Positions 7,471 through 15,470 of a stretch of DNA of 42,404 nt are shown one piece after another. The stretch is from JBBRWV01 sp038248985 (GTDB taxonomy: Bacteria; Planctomycetota; Phycisphaerae; WQYP01). Numbering within the stretch: position 1 is the stretch's first letter; every line of letters begins with the position of its first letter. Location: positions 1-42,404 of the forward strand of contig JBBRWV010000016.1 of NCBI GenBank assembly GCA_038248985.1. Reading direction: 5' to 3'. The position numbers and the translations under genes are program-made. The notes under the pieces were generated by a model. It searched no databases and was not told the DNA's origin. It saw only the letters and a program-made list of their open reading frames with translations.

Positions 7471-9063
7471 TTACGACCGCCCTTGTGGAGTCCCCGAACC
7501 GGGCGGCGTCGGTGTAGGTGCGGTGCCACTGCCGCCCGCCGGTGCCGCGCCCGAGGCACCCGGTTTGGGCGTCTGGCGAAAACTCATCACTGCCCGCCGC
7601 AAACTGGTCCACGACTTCAGCGCCTGCTTCGGGACCAGTTCGGCGGTCGCCATTCCGCCGTGGGGCATGGACTGCGACTTGGCCGGGGAATCGATCAGAT
7701 CCTGCCAGCAGATGGCTTCGACAAACGGTCGGCTCAGGGCGATATCGGTGATGGCCTCGAGCCATTTGGCCTGCAGCGCCTCGGACCAGGGCTTGCGCCA
7801 CAACCCCCCCGCCGTGTTCGCTTCCAGCGGCGACCCCGGAAAGCTGCTGGGCACCTGCAAACCACTGATCATCACCGGCTTGCCCAAGGCGGCGAAACGA
7901 TCGATCAAGCAACTGACTTGGAACAGATCGCGTTGCCAGCATCCTTCGCGCGGCGTGCCAAAACGCAGTTGCACGCCGAACACATCAAACTGAATGCCGC
8001 TCTGCACGATCATTTCGGCATAGAGCATGGGGGGGATGCTGCGTTGATTGTTGGCGTAGTACTCGCCCCAGGGTTGCGTCAGCTCGATCATCGTGCGGGC
8101 CGAGGGATTGATCTTTTTCACCAGCCCCACCGCCATACGGGTCAGGTCCATCAGTTGATCGAAGGTAAAGGTAAACTGCGCGTTCACATGCAAACCGCTG
8201 ATCACATTCCACAATGCCACCGCGCTGCCGTAGCGCGTCACCACGCGGTCAATATGCTCGTACAAAAGGTCGCGCACCGTTTCGTAGTCGTGCTCCCAGA
8301 TGTAGAGCCAGTCGGGAATGGAAACCTCGTTGAATTGCGCCAGCGGGCCGACCACGGCGGGTATGCGGGCCCGCCGCAGAAAATCCATCCACTCATCGCT
8401 TTGCACCCAGGAGAACTGCTGCTCCTGCGGTTCGATTGTTTTCCACCACATCGGCAAGCGCACGAAATCCGCGTTGGGCAGCAGCAGTCGGCGATAGGCT
8501 TCGGTCGCGATCGTGGGTTCCACGCGGCAGCCAAACGCCCCGCGCGGGAAATTCTTCGTGCTGATCCGCCGCTGCAAGAGCAAATCGGCGTGCGTTAACG
8601 CGGCCTGCTCGGACAGCGGCAAAGCGATTTGCAGACATTTGTCGGCATACTCGCTGGCCTTGGCGGGGTCATCCAGGTGCATGATCGCTTCGAGCAGGAG
8701 ATCGCGGCACTCGAGCGCCTTCTCGTTGACGACCTGCGCTTCGGCAATATCAAACAGTCCCCAGTCTTCGCGCTTCTGCATCAACTTCATCACGCGCCCG
8801 CGGGCCAGTTCAACGTTCAACACGTAGGGCTCGTCGCGCTCGGGGAGGCGCGTCGTTTCGAGCATCACGGTGCCGAAGCTGATTGTGTCCCACATGATGG
8901 TGAGTGCCGCCGGCCCCGCCGCCCGCTTGCGGCACTGGATTTCGCCATGGGTGTAGGCAAATTCGCCGCGGATCGGCACATTGTCCGAGCCAGCGAGGTA
9001 CGCGGTGGACAGATCCACATCACGGGGCGCCTCGCCGTCACGGAAAACTCGAAATCGCAGCAT
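7471..9063 (-). CDS. GH10-fold protein lacking both catalytic glutamates
   Basis: A 530-residue protein. Residues 1-170 are an N-terminal domain of unknown type. Residues about 175-460 resemble the GH10 (endo-xylanase) TIM barrel: MWWKTIEPQEQQFSW matches the W..xEP..G.F.W segment, and VVTRYGSAVALWNVISG and FDVFGVQLRFG match later strands. In GH10 the acid/base sits at the end of WDVVNE; here the string is WNVISG, so the Glu is Gly290. The nucleophile of ITELD is replaced in ISGLQ (Gly401). It is therefore predicted to bind rather than cleave polysaccharide. The C-terminus (from about 495) is a Pro/Gly/Ser/Thr linker-like tail. No signal peptide is seen. ATG at 9063 is chosen because a very good promoter lies at 9137-9164, inside any longer frame. 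The stop is 12 bp before the ComEA-like gene. Confidence 0.75.
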   Translation of the reverse strand: MLRFRVFRDGEAPRDVDLSTAYLAGSDNVPIRGEFAYTHGEIQCRKRAAGPAALTIMWDTISFGTVMLETTRLPERDEPYVLNVELARGRVMKLMQKREDWGLFDIAEAQVVNEKALECRDLLLEAIMHLDDPAKASEYADKCLQIALPLSEQAALTHADLLLQRRISTKNFPRGAFGCRVEPTIATEAYRRLLLPNADFVRLPMWWKTIEPQEQQFSWVQSDEWMDFLRRARIPAVVGPLAQFNEVSIPDWLYIWEHDYETVRDLLYEHIDRVVTRYGSAVALWNVISGLHVNAQFTFTFDQLMDLTRMAVGLVKKINPSARTMIELTQPWGEYYANNQRSIPPMLYAEMIVQSGIQFDVFGVQLRFGTPREGCWQRDLFQVSCLIDRFAALGKPVMISGLQVPSSFPGSPLEANTAGGLWRKPWSEALQAKWLEAITDIALSRPFVEAICWQDLIDSPAKSQSMPHGGMATAELVPKQALKSWTSLRRAVMSFRQTPKPGASGAAPAGGSGTAPTPTPPGSGTPQGRS

Positions 9064-9136
9064 CACGGAGGTCCGAAGTGCAGGGGAAAAACCATATCGT
9101 CGCCCGCGCACGCTGCGCCGCAACCGGTGTCGCGCG

Positions 9137-9164
9137 ATTATACGAAGCCCGCCCACTCCGTCAA
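9137..9164 (-). promoter_or_regulatory. strong sigma70-type promoter for the GH10-like gene
   Basis: On the minus strand TTGACG (9164-9159) and a perfect TATAAT (9142-9137) are 16 bp apart. Transcription would start near 9130, about 67 nt before the ATG at 9063. This rules out the longer open frame that begins at 9198. Confidence 0.7.
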
Positions 9165-9198
9165 AGTCGGCAGCTCCCTCGCGCGACCCTTTCCCCAC

Positions 9199-9693
9199 TC
9201 AGCGCCCGCCCCGCTCCTCATCTTCCATATCGCTCAAATAGGTCAACGTGCGTTCCAGATCGTTCTTCAAATGACGTATCCGGAGCAGGCTCTTCACCCG
9301 CGTCAGCAATTCCAGTTTGTTGATCGGCTTGGTCAAAAAATCATCGGTTCCGGATTCCACGCCGCGTTCGATGTCGCCCAGCTCATTTAACGCCGTCACC
9401 ATCAGGATCGGAATATCACGTGTCTTGGGGTCGGCCTTCAAGCGGCGGCAGACTTCGAACCCGCTCATTCGGGGCATCATGATGTCCAGCAAGATCAAAT
9501 CCGGTTTTACCACCGGCACCTTCTCCAACGCATCGATGCCGTCGACGGCCACAAACACCGAACACGCGAGCGTCTCCAGGTAGGCCTGCATCAACTCCAC
9601 ATTTTGCGGGTTGTCATCCACCACCAATACGGTGCTGGTGGGCAAATGCGTGTCATGACTGCTCGGCGGCTTCTGCTCGGTGGGCAACCCCAT
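9199..9693 (-). CDS. single-domain response regulator (CheY/PleD receiver)
   Basis: A 164-residue phosphoacceptor protein. From the ATG at 9693 the receiver domain spans about residues 21-140 with all hallmark residues: acidic pair D26-D27, phosphorylated D70 (LILLDIMMP), T100 (ILMVTA) and K122 (FLTKPI). There is no output domain. The tail (VKSLLRIRHLKNDLERTLTYLSDMEDEE) is a likely coiled coil as found after PleD-type receivers, so signalling is probably by protein contact. No cognate histidine kinase is in the window. GGAAGGAG lies 6 nt before ATG 9693, which decides the start over 9708. It has its own promoter (9731-9759). Confidence 0.9.
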   Translation of the reverse strand: MGLPTEQKPPSSHDTHLPTSTVLVVDDNPQNVELMQAYLETLACSVFVAVDGIDALEKVPVVKPDLILLDIMMPRMSGFEVCRRLKADPKTRDIPILMVTALNELGDIERGVESGTDDFLTKPINKLELLTRVKSLLRIRHLKNDLERTLTYLSDMEDEERGGR

Positions 9694-9730
9694 GGCAACT
9701 CCTTCCAAATCGCGTCCATGCGCGACCGGA

Positions 9731-9759
9731 AGTGTACCACACCCCGCGCGCCTTTTCAG
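9731..9759 (-). promoter_or_regulatory. promoter for the response regulator
   Basis: On the minus strand CTGAAA (9759-9754) and TACACT (9736-9731) are 17 bp apart, with TGG before the -10. The leader to the ATG at 9693 would be about 30-38 nt. Confidence 0.45.
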
Positions 9760-9808
9760 CGTGCGGCGGCGATGGCGGGCGCCGACGAGTTGAGCATTGA
9801 ACCGGCGA

Positions 9809-9955
9809 TCAGCCCAGCGCGTCAGGGTTGCGTGCCGCGTCGGCCAGCATCCGGCGCGTCTGCAACCGCGACTGCTTGCCTTTGGCGTAACGGGTATTCC
9901 CTATTCCAATTTTGTGTGATCGAACCTTGGCGCCGGAAGTGCGACGATGAGGCAT
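9809..9955 (-). CDS. very small basic protein, possibly RNA- or ribosome-associated
   Basis: A 48-residue protein beginning MPHRRTSGAKVRSHK with about one quarter Arg/Lys, no hydrophobic core and a helical second half (KQSRLQTRRMLADAARN). ATG at 9955 follows GGAATGGAGAA, a good ribosome site; longer frames start without one. I do not recognise the family. The size and charge resemble small ribosomal proteins or the rRNA-associated small basic proteins described for planctomycetes and relatives, but I cannot align it to either. It is divergent from the secreted protein gene at 10253. Confidence 0.5.
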   Translation of the reverse strand: MPHRRTSGAKVRSHKIGIGNTRYAKGKQSRLQTRRMLADAARNPDALG

Positions 9956-10252
9956 GGCGAATTCTCCATTCCTGACCGGGAACAATAAATATCTGCCCGC
10001 TTCCTGTCTCCGCATTTTCACTGTTGTATGGTTTACAATTCTCCTGGCGGACATGCAACAAAAATCCGCCGCGTTCGAGGCAAAATCAAAAAAAACGTTC
10101 CCTTGCGGTTACTTCCCCCGGTTGACGCGTTGGGCAAAAAATCTGTCGTTTATAAATTGATAATCTCCAAGCTGCGGCGATAATCATGAAAGCACCGCGG
10201 CTTTGTGGCACCTGTCTTCAGACCCGCTTTTCTTAACTCAAAGGATCTCCTC
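9956..10252. promoter_or_regulatory. divergent intergenic region with an inverted repeat
   Basis: This is the roughly 300-bp AT-richer gap between the small basic protein (minus) and the secreted protein (plus), so it should carry both promoters. It holds TTGTA-TGGTT-TACAA at 10024-10038, a perfect 5-bp inverted repeat with a 5-bp spacer suited to a dimeric regulator. It also holds A-tracts at 10087-10095 and the AT-rich string TTTATAAATTGATAAT at 10149-10164. I see no gene or RNA in it. Confidence 0.4.
10130..10156 (+). promoter_or_regulatory. weak candidate promoter for the secreted protein gene
   Basis: TTGGGC at 10130-10135 and TATAAA at 10151-10156 are 15 bp apart, which is short. A TTGACG at 10122 is too far upstream (23 bp). 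GATAAT at 10159-10164 is an alternative -10. Confidence 0.25.
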
Positions 10253-12100
10253 ATGAAAATCCGCACTCTTCGCACTCTTTCCGCACTGGCGATCGTCGCC
10301 CTGCTCTCGGCCTCCGTCCGCGCCGCCGAACCGGCGGTCCTGGCGGAAATCCCCGACGATGTCTCGGCCGCCCTGGTCATCCCCAATGTCAAAACTGCTT
10401 CCACCCATATCGCCAACCTCGGCACCCGGCTCAGCTTGCCCGTCCCGCCGGATCCCGTGGGCGCGGTGCTTCGCAAATTGCGCATCACGAAGGGCTTTGA
10501 TCCCGCCGGATCGGCCGCTCTGGTCATTCTCAAACCCCTCGAGAAAAAAGCCGATGACGCCAACGAAGAACCCCTTCCGCCGCCCTTCCTATTGGTCCTC
10601 CCCACCACCGACGCCAAGGCTCTTCTCGAGCCGTTTACCCCCGCCGACGCCGACAAAGAGGGCATCAGCGAAGTCACCATGCCCGATTCGCCCACCGATG
10701 TCGGTTACGCCGCCACGGTCGGTAAATTCGTGGTGCTGGCCCAGCAGCGTGATGTGCTGGCGCGCTTCCTCATCAAGAAACAGGGCCTGAACAAGACCCT
10801 CGGCGCGGACGCCCTCAAAGCGTATGACACCTCCGATTTTGTTCTGTACGCCAACATCCCCTCCATGGCCAAGGCGGGTCTCGAAGCCCTCGAGAAGAAG
10901 CAGCAGGAAACGATCGGCATGATGGAAATGGTGGATGCCAACAGCGTGGGCAATGACATTGCCTCGGCCATGCGTCACTTCCAAGTCAACCAGGCCTTCT
11001 CCGCGTTCAAGAGCGTGCTCTCGGATGCCAACACCGGACTGGTGACCGTGAAAATTTCTGATGCGGGCGTCAGTCTCGGCCTCGTCGGGCAGTTCAAGAG
11101 TGACTCGCCCAGCGGCAAATTCCTGCTGGCCCAGAAAGCCGTCCAGCCGCCGACCCTCGTGGGGCTGCCCACCGGTTCCATCGCTGCGGCTGGTGCCATG
11201 GCGTGGGACAGCAAATCCATGACGGCCCAATTCGTTGAGCGGTTCGACCTGTTTCTGAAAGAACCCGCACTTGCCAAGCTGCCCAAACTGCCGGAATACA
11301 AGAAGGCCTTGGACCAGTACGGGCAAACTTTCGCCCTGACCAAGTCGGTCAACTTCGTGCTGTTTGAGACGCCCGCTGCGGGCAAAAAAGGATGGCTCAA
11401 CGGTGCCGCGGTGATCGATACCACGGATTCCGCCGCTTACCTCAAATTGGTCGATCAACTTCTGGCCGGCCCCTTGGGCACTGAAACCGGCGATGCCGAC
11501 ATCATTTCCACGGTCAAGATCACCAAGGATGCCGTCACCCAGGACGGCGTGAAGCTGATGAAAGTCGTCAAGACTTTCTCTTTGCGTGAAGAAACCGCCG
11601 ACAATCCCGTTTCGCAAACCGCCAAGCACACCATGACGGCCATGCAGTCGATGTATGGCGAAGGCGGAGTGGTCACGTATCTGGGCGCGATCGGCAACAA
11701 GGTCATCATGATCGTCGGCAGCGATGGCAAGACCCTCACCAGCGCGATCGAAGCGGTCAAGAAGAATTCCGATGCCTTGGCGCTTGATGCCAAGATCAAG
11801 GGCGTCGAAAAGCAGCTCGCCCCCAACAGCCTCGCGACCATGTATGTCTCGCTCGACAAATGGCTGCCCCTGCTTGAAGCGGTAGTGTTCAAAACCCTCG
11901 GCCTGCCGGAAGCCCCGCCGGCCCCCGAAGAGGCTGCGGAACCCGCCGCCACTGCTCCCCAGCCCTCGAAGCCCATGGTGATCTCGGTCGGTGTGACCGG
12001 CCCGACGCTGACGGTGGAAACGCACATGCCCACTTCCTCCATCCTCGACATCATCAAATGGGGCAACAACCTGCAGGAGCGATTCCGCGGCGGCATGTAA
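10253..12100 (+). CDS. exported protein of unknown function (DUF3352-like)
   Basis: A 615-residue protein with a textbook signal peptide (MKIRTLRTLSALAIVALLSASVRA-AEP) and no further clear membrane helix. AGGA lies 7-9 nt before the ATG at 10253. The mature part alternates beta strands and helices, with recurring phrases such as VPDDVSAALVIPNV, FVVLAQQRDVLARFLIK and LATMYVSLDKWLPLLE. This style reminds me of DUF3352-type exported proteins of planctomycetes, but I cannot confirm the family. An Ala/Pro/Glu-rich linker lies near residues 560-580. No catalytic motif is evident. It is monocistronic, ending 60 bp before an intrinsic terminator. Confidence 0.7.
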   Translation: MKIRTLRTLSALAIVALLSASVRAAEPAVLAEIPDDVSAALVIPNVKTASTHIANLGTRLSLPVPPDPVGAVLRKLRITKGFDPAGSAALVILKPLEKKADDANEEPLPPPFLLVLPTTDAKALLEPFTPADADKEGISEVTMPDSPTDVGYAATVGKFVVLAQQRDVLARFLIKKQGLNKTLGADALKAYDTSDFVLYANIPSMAKAGLEALEKKQQETIGMMEMVDANSVGNDIASAMRHFQVNQAFSAFKSVLSDANTGLVTVKISDAGVSLGLVGQFKSDSPSGKFLLAQKAVQPPTLVGLPTGSIAAAGAMAWDSKSMTAQFVERFDLFLKEPALAKLPKLPEYKKALDQYGQTFALTKSVNFVLFETPAAGKKGWLNGAAVIDTTDSAAYLKLVDQLLAGPLGTETGDADIISTVKITKDAVTQDGVKLMKVVKTFSLREETADNPVSQTAKHTMTAMQSMYGEGGVVTYLGAIGNKVIMIVGSDGKTLTSAIEAVKKNSDALALDAKIKGVEKQLAPNSLATMYVSLDKWLPLLEAVVFKTLGLPEAPPAPEEAAEPAATAPQPSKPMVISVGVTGPTLTVETHMPTSSILDIIKWGNNLQERFRGGM

Positions 12101-12159
12101 CACGGTGCAACAAATCGAATAGACGCATCGCTGCGAAGCGATCCCCGCCAACGACCCCC

Positions 12160-12196
12160 GCTGAGCCGCATCAGAAAATGCGGCTCAGCTATTTTT
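12160..12196 (+). terminator. intrinsic terminator of the exported-protein gene
   Basis: GCTGAGCCGCAT (12160-12171), loop CAGAAA, then ATGCGGCTCAGC (12178-12189): a perfect 12-bp stem followed by TATTTTT. The clearest terminator in the window. Confidence 0.9.
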
Positions 12197-12326
12197 GCCC
12201 GACCGGATTATCGAAAGTTGAAAAGCGAAATTAAAAAAATCGCGGTGGGTCGTCCGCGCGTCCTCCGTCGCTCTGTAGTTCTGTGCTGAACTGTCGTTAT
12301 TGTCCAGCCGGCGCAATCAGTCAGCC

Positions 12327-12695
12327 CTACGACACCGCATAGAAAAACCGCTCGGCCACGATCTTGCCGTTCTTCACCTGGTAGAGCGCGATCTCCTTCA
12401 TGGGCGTTCGCTTCTGAGTTGCTTTGGCGGTCGAGTCGATGGTCAGCAGGACGGAAAACCAATCATCCGCCACCAGCGGATCCGAGGCACCGCACGCATG
12501 CACGATATTGTTCTGCATCCACCATTCCGATTTTCCCCGCACCGTCACCTTGCCGCTGATTTCCGCGGGCATATTCGGCATCGACATCAGCTCCGTCGAA
12601 ACGATGTTGTCATCGTAAAGCTCATCTATCGCCTGCAGAAATTTGCCATCCCGGCACAGCTCCACGAGACGGGCGGCCACGTGTTGAATGGTCAT
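12327..12695 (-). CDS. SnoaL/NTF2-like fold protein
   Basis: A 122-residue protein with the size and pattern of the NTF2/SnoaL superfamily. An N-terminal helix pair (QHVAARLVELCRDGKFLQAIDELYDDNIVSTE) precedes beta strands (WWMQNNIVHAC, DWFSVLLTIDS, MKEIALYQVKNGKIVAERFFY). These cone-shaped folds bind or isomerise small hydrophobic molecules; the ligand here is unknown. ATG at 12695 has AAGGAG 7 nt upstream and is preferred to 12722. It stands alone, convergent with the preceding plus-strand gene. Confidence 0.8.
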   Translation of the reverse strand: MTIQHVAARLVELCRDGKFLQAIDELYDDNIVSTELMSMPNMPAEISGKVTVRGKSEWWMQNNIVHACGASDPLVADDWFSVLLTIDSTAKATQKRTPMKEIALYQVKNGKIVAERFFYAVS

Positions 12696-12794
12696 GATTT
12701 GCTCCTTTATCAAAGACCGCAATCATTCCACCGCGCCGCCGGACACCTTTCAAGCAAAAAGAAAAACGACGAAACAATTTAGCGAAGGGTTAGG

Positions 12795-12840
12795 GTGCAA
12801 GGCCGTACGTGAAAACTCTCCGGCCGGGACGACCTTGCAC
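12795..12840. other. inverted repeat in the divergent region before the GH63 gene
   Basis: GTGCAAGG (12795-12802) and CCTTGCAC (12833-12840) are perfect complements, and after one mismatch CGT/ACG extends the stem. The 30-nt interior is GC-rich. A-run sequence follows on the plus strand, so it is not an intrinsic terminator. It could be a leader structure or operator; no known riboswitch consensus is recognised. Confidence 0.35.
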
Positions 12841-12914
12841 AAAAAAGAATTTCGCATACCGTCCTGTCAGTACTCAAGCACGTCGCAGCCCTCGTCCTTC
12901 CCACGGAGAATTTC

Positions 12915-14762
12915 ATGCACGCGCCCGAATATGATCTGCTCAAAAAGAATCTGGCCCGCGGATGGAACACCTGGAACGTTCGCAGCGTCATGTCCCACGT
13001 CCTTCTGCCCGCCGGCCTCGCCCTCAACCTGGCCATTCAGGAATATGCCTCCGGCGCCTACCTTAAGGAAGCCCTCATCGGACGCCAAGGCAAAGACGAT
13101 GAAGCCATCCACCCTGGCCTGCGCAGCTACGACGGCTCGTACACGGAGCTTCAGCTCACGTGGCGCACCATCGTCCTAGAGGTCCAATCCACCACCGACG
13201 GTGACGACCTCCTTCTCCTCATCACCCCCAAGGCCAATCAACTCAAGCCCTGCACCCTGGTCCTCGAAACGGGCTTCCTCTGGAATCGCCCGGGCTACTT
13301 CCACCATTCACCCACGGCACCCGGCACTATCACCGCGTACTTCCAGTCCTCCTCCGTAACGCTCTTTTCCAGCGGCACACCGGTCTCCATTCCACATGCC
13401 GCCACGCAGTCGCCCTACATTGCGGTCAGCGGGCATGAGCCGGTCGCTTTTTCCACCGGCAAAAAACGCACTGTCGCGGAAGCCCAGCAGCTTCTCGCGG
13501 CACGCCGCGAGGCACTCATCGCGGCGCGGGCCCATGCGGGCGAGCTGGCGGAGGTTTATGCCGCCACGCAAACTTGTCTCGCCTGGGACACGATCTACGA
13601 CCCCTCGGAAGATCGCGTCATCAGCCCGGTCAGCCGCGTTTGGTCCGTCGGATCCGGCGGCTTTGTCCTCTTCTGCTGGGATAATTATTTCGCCGGCTAC
13701 ATTGCGGCGCTGGAAAATCGCGCGATTGCCTATTCCAACGTCATTGAAATCACCCGCACTGTCACCGACGACGGCTTTGTGCCCAACTACACCAACGGCT
13801 CGGGCCTCAAAAGTCTCGACCGCTCCCAACCCTGCGTCGGCAGCCTCATGGTGCGCGAGATCTATCGCAAATTCCGCGAAAAATGGCTGCTGGAAATGCT
13901 GTTCGAGGCATTGCTGCGCTGGAACCGCTGGTGGCATGTCCACCGGCGCTCCGGAAATCTCCTCGCGTGGGGATCCACGCCGTTTAAGCCGCGCCTCGGC
14001 AATTTCTGGGAGACCACCGGCGTCAACGAAACCTACGGCGCGGCCCTTGAATCCGGCCTCGACAACTCGCCCATGTACGATGAAATTCCCTTCAACAAAA
14101 CGACGCATCTGCTCGAGCTTCATGACGTCGGGCTTAACTCGCTCTACGTCGCCGACTGCGATGCGCTGGCCGATATCGCCGACGTGCTGGGCCGCACGGC
14201 GGAATCCGCAGAGCTGCGCGCCCGGGGTGGTGCCTATCGCGCCGCGCTGGCCGACCTGTGGGACGATTCGTTCGGGCTGTTCCTCAACCGCCGCACCGAC
14301 ACCGGCGAATTCTCCAAGCGGCTCTCGCCCACGCACTTCTACCCGCTGCTCGCCAAGGCCGCCTCACCGGTGCAGGCGGAGCGCATCATCAATGAACATT
14401 TTATGAACGCGGTCGAGTTTTTCGGGCCGCACATGCTCCCTTCCATCGCCCGCAACGATCCGCGTTATCCGGAGCAGGATTACTGGCGCGGCCGTATCTG
14501 GGCGCCGATGAATTTCCTCGTCTATCTCGGCCTGCGCAACTACCCACTTGCCGAAAGCCGCACCCTGCTCGCCACGCGCTCGATGGAATTGCTTATGCGC
14601 GAATGGCGAGCGCACGGACATGTGCATGAAAATTACGGCGGCGACTCGGGCCTCGGGTGCGACAAGCCTAACTCCGACCGCTTCTACCACTGGGGCGCGC
14701 TGCTGGGCACAATCGGGCTCATCGAAGCCGGGCATTATGCCCCGCCCGAAGGGGCGCTTTAG
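12915..14762 (+). CDS. GH63-type alpha-glycosidase (mannosylglycerate hydrolase/glucosidase-like)
   Basis: A 615-residue cytoplasmic-looking enzyme (no signal peptide) with an (alpha/alpha)6 barrel that cleaves alpha-glucosidic or alpha-mannosidic bonds. Motifs in order are WDNYFAGYIAALEN, TGVNETYGAALESGLDNSP (D383 aligns with the general acid of GH63), DYWRGRIWAPMNFLVYLGL, and HENYGGDSGLG (E572 as probable base) followed by FYHWGALLGT. The family includes bacterial mannosylglycerate/glucosylglycerate hydrolases and YgjK-type glucosidases, and sequence alone does not decide the substrate. GGAG lies 6 nt before the ATG. It is transcribed alone with no terminator seen; the gap 14763-14969 shows nothing recognisable. 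Confidence 0.85.
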   Translation: MHAPEYDLLKKNLARGWNTWNVRSVMSHVLLPAGLALNLAIQEYASGAYLKEALIGRQGKDDEAIHPGLRSYDGSYTELQLTWRTIVLEVQSTTDGDDLLLLITPKANQLKPCTLVLETGFLWNRPGYFHHSPTAPGTITAYFQSSSVTLFSSGTPVSIPHAATQSPYIAVSGHEPVAFSTGKKRTVAEAQQLLAARREALIAARAHAGELAEVYAATQTCLAWDTIYDPSEDRVISPVSRVWSVGSGGFVLFCWDNYFAGYIAALENRAIAYSNVIEITRTVTDDGFVPNYTNGSGLKSLDRSQPCVGSLMVREIYRKFREKWLLEMLFEALLRWNRWWHVHRRSGNLLAWGSTPFKPRLGNFWETTGVNETYGAALESGLDNSPMYDEIPFNKTTHLLELHDVGLNSLYVADCDALADIADVLGRTAESAELRARGGAYRAALADLWDDSFGLFLNRRTDTGEFSKRLSPTHFYPLLAKAASPVQAERIINEHFMNAVEFFGPHMLPSIARNDPRYPEQDYWRGRIWAPMNFLVYLGLRNYPLAESRTLLATRSMELLMREWRAHGHVHENYGGDSGLGCDKPNSDRFYHWGALLGTIGLIEAGHYAPPEGAL

Positions 14763-14969
14763 GCCTAGGCGAATTTCCACAATAACGCCACGCCATTGGG
14801 TGTCGGGTGAATGTTGCGAGCATTGAAAGGGGTCTCCTCTATCGAGCCCATGAGAACGCGAGGTGGAGTGACGCGTCATGCGTTTTTCGCCTGATTTGCC
14901 GTCGGCGCAACCACCGAGCATAATTTTAAATGCGTGAGTTACCTGCAACCTTGAATTGGACCCACTCGC

Positions 14970-15424
14970 ATGACTCAGCCAATACCGTCTCTGGAATACC
15001 AGACACCGCAGAAAGTTCCTGCAAACTCGCTAAACATTTCGGCGATCGCGTTGATCATTACCGGCGGGCTCACGCTCATTTGTATTGGTCTTGACCTGAT
15101 AAGCAAGCAGTTGATGCCGAGGGGCAGTGGTCTCGCCTTCAATTTCGGCCTACACATCGGGCCACCCGAAACCACGATCTTGTTTAACGCCATCGCCGTG
15201 CCGCTCACCATTCTCATGATCATCGGCGCGGTACACATGCTGAAAAAAACAATTACACATGGGCCTGCACGGGTGCCATCCTCGCGATGATTCCCGCCAC
15301 CGCATGGTGCTGCTGCATCTTCACGCTGCCGTTCGGCATTTGGGCAATTATCCTGATTAACAAGCCAGGGGTGAAAGCCTCGTTTACGACTGGTCCTGGT
15401 TCATCGTCGTCTCTGTCGCAATAG
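14970..15424 (+). pseudogene. small membrane protein gene split by a -1 frameshift at an A7 run
   Basis: The frame from ATG 14970 encodes two hydrophobic segments (IALIITGGLTLICIGLDLI and ILFNAIAVPLTILMIIGAVHML), then hits AAAAAAA at 15243-15249 and soon stops at 15290. Shifting by -1 at the run restores a long open frame to TAG 15424 that continues naturally: NNYTWACTGAILAMIPATAWCCC, then FTLPFGIWAIILINKPGVKASF. The N/Y/W-then-hydrophobic continuation and the PFGIWA..I.NKP.VK ending look like one protein of about 150 residues with four membrane helices. Eight As would give an uninterrupted gene. So it is a genuine frameshift, a programmed or transcriptional slippage site, or a homopolymer sequencing error. 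Function unknown. Confidence 0.65.
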
Positions 15425-15456
15425 ATGTGGTCGTGTTCTCGTTTGCCCTGGTGCCG

Positions 15457-15462
15457 TATACT
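15457..15462 (+). promoter_or_regulatory. -10-like element immediately before ribF
   Basis: TATACT ends 8 nt before the ribF ATG (15471), so the transcript would begin at or next to the start codon. No good -35 is found. No Shine-Dalgarno precedes the ATG, which fits leaderless initiation. Confidence 0.35.
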
Positions 15463-15470
15463 TCCTCCCC

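Noticed and set aside
9064..9198. N-terminal extension of the GH10-like gene
   Set aside because: Contains the TTGACG/TATAAT promoter, so it would not be translated.
10122..10156. TTGACG plus TATAAA promoter pair
   Set aside because: Spacing is 23 bp, too long for a sigma70-type promoter.
10589..12151. 520-codon minus-strand frame
   Set aside because: Antisense of the exported protein with signal peptide and terminator.
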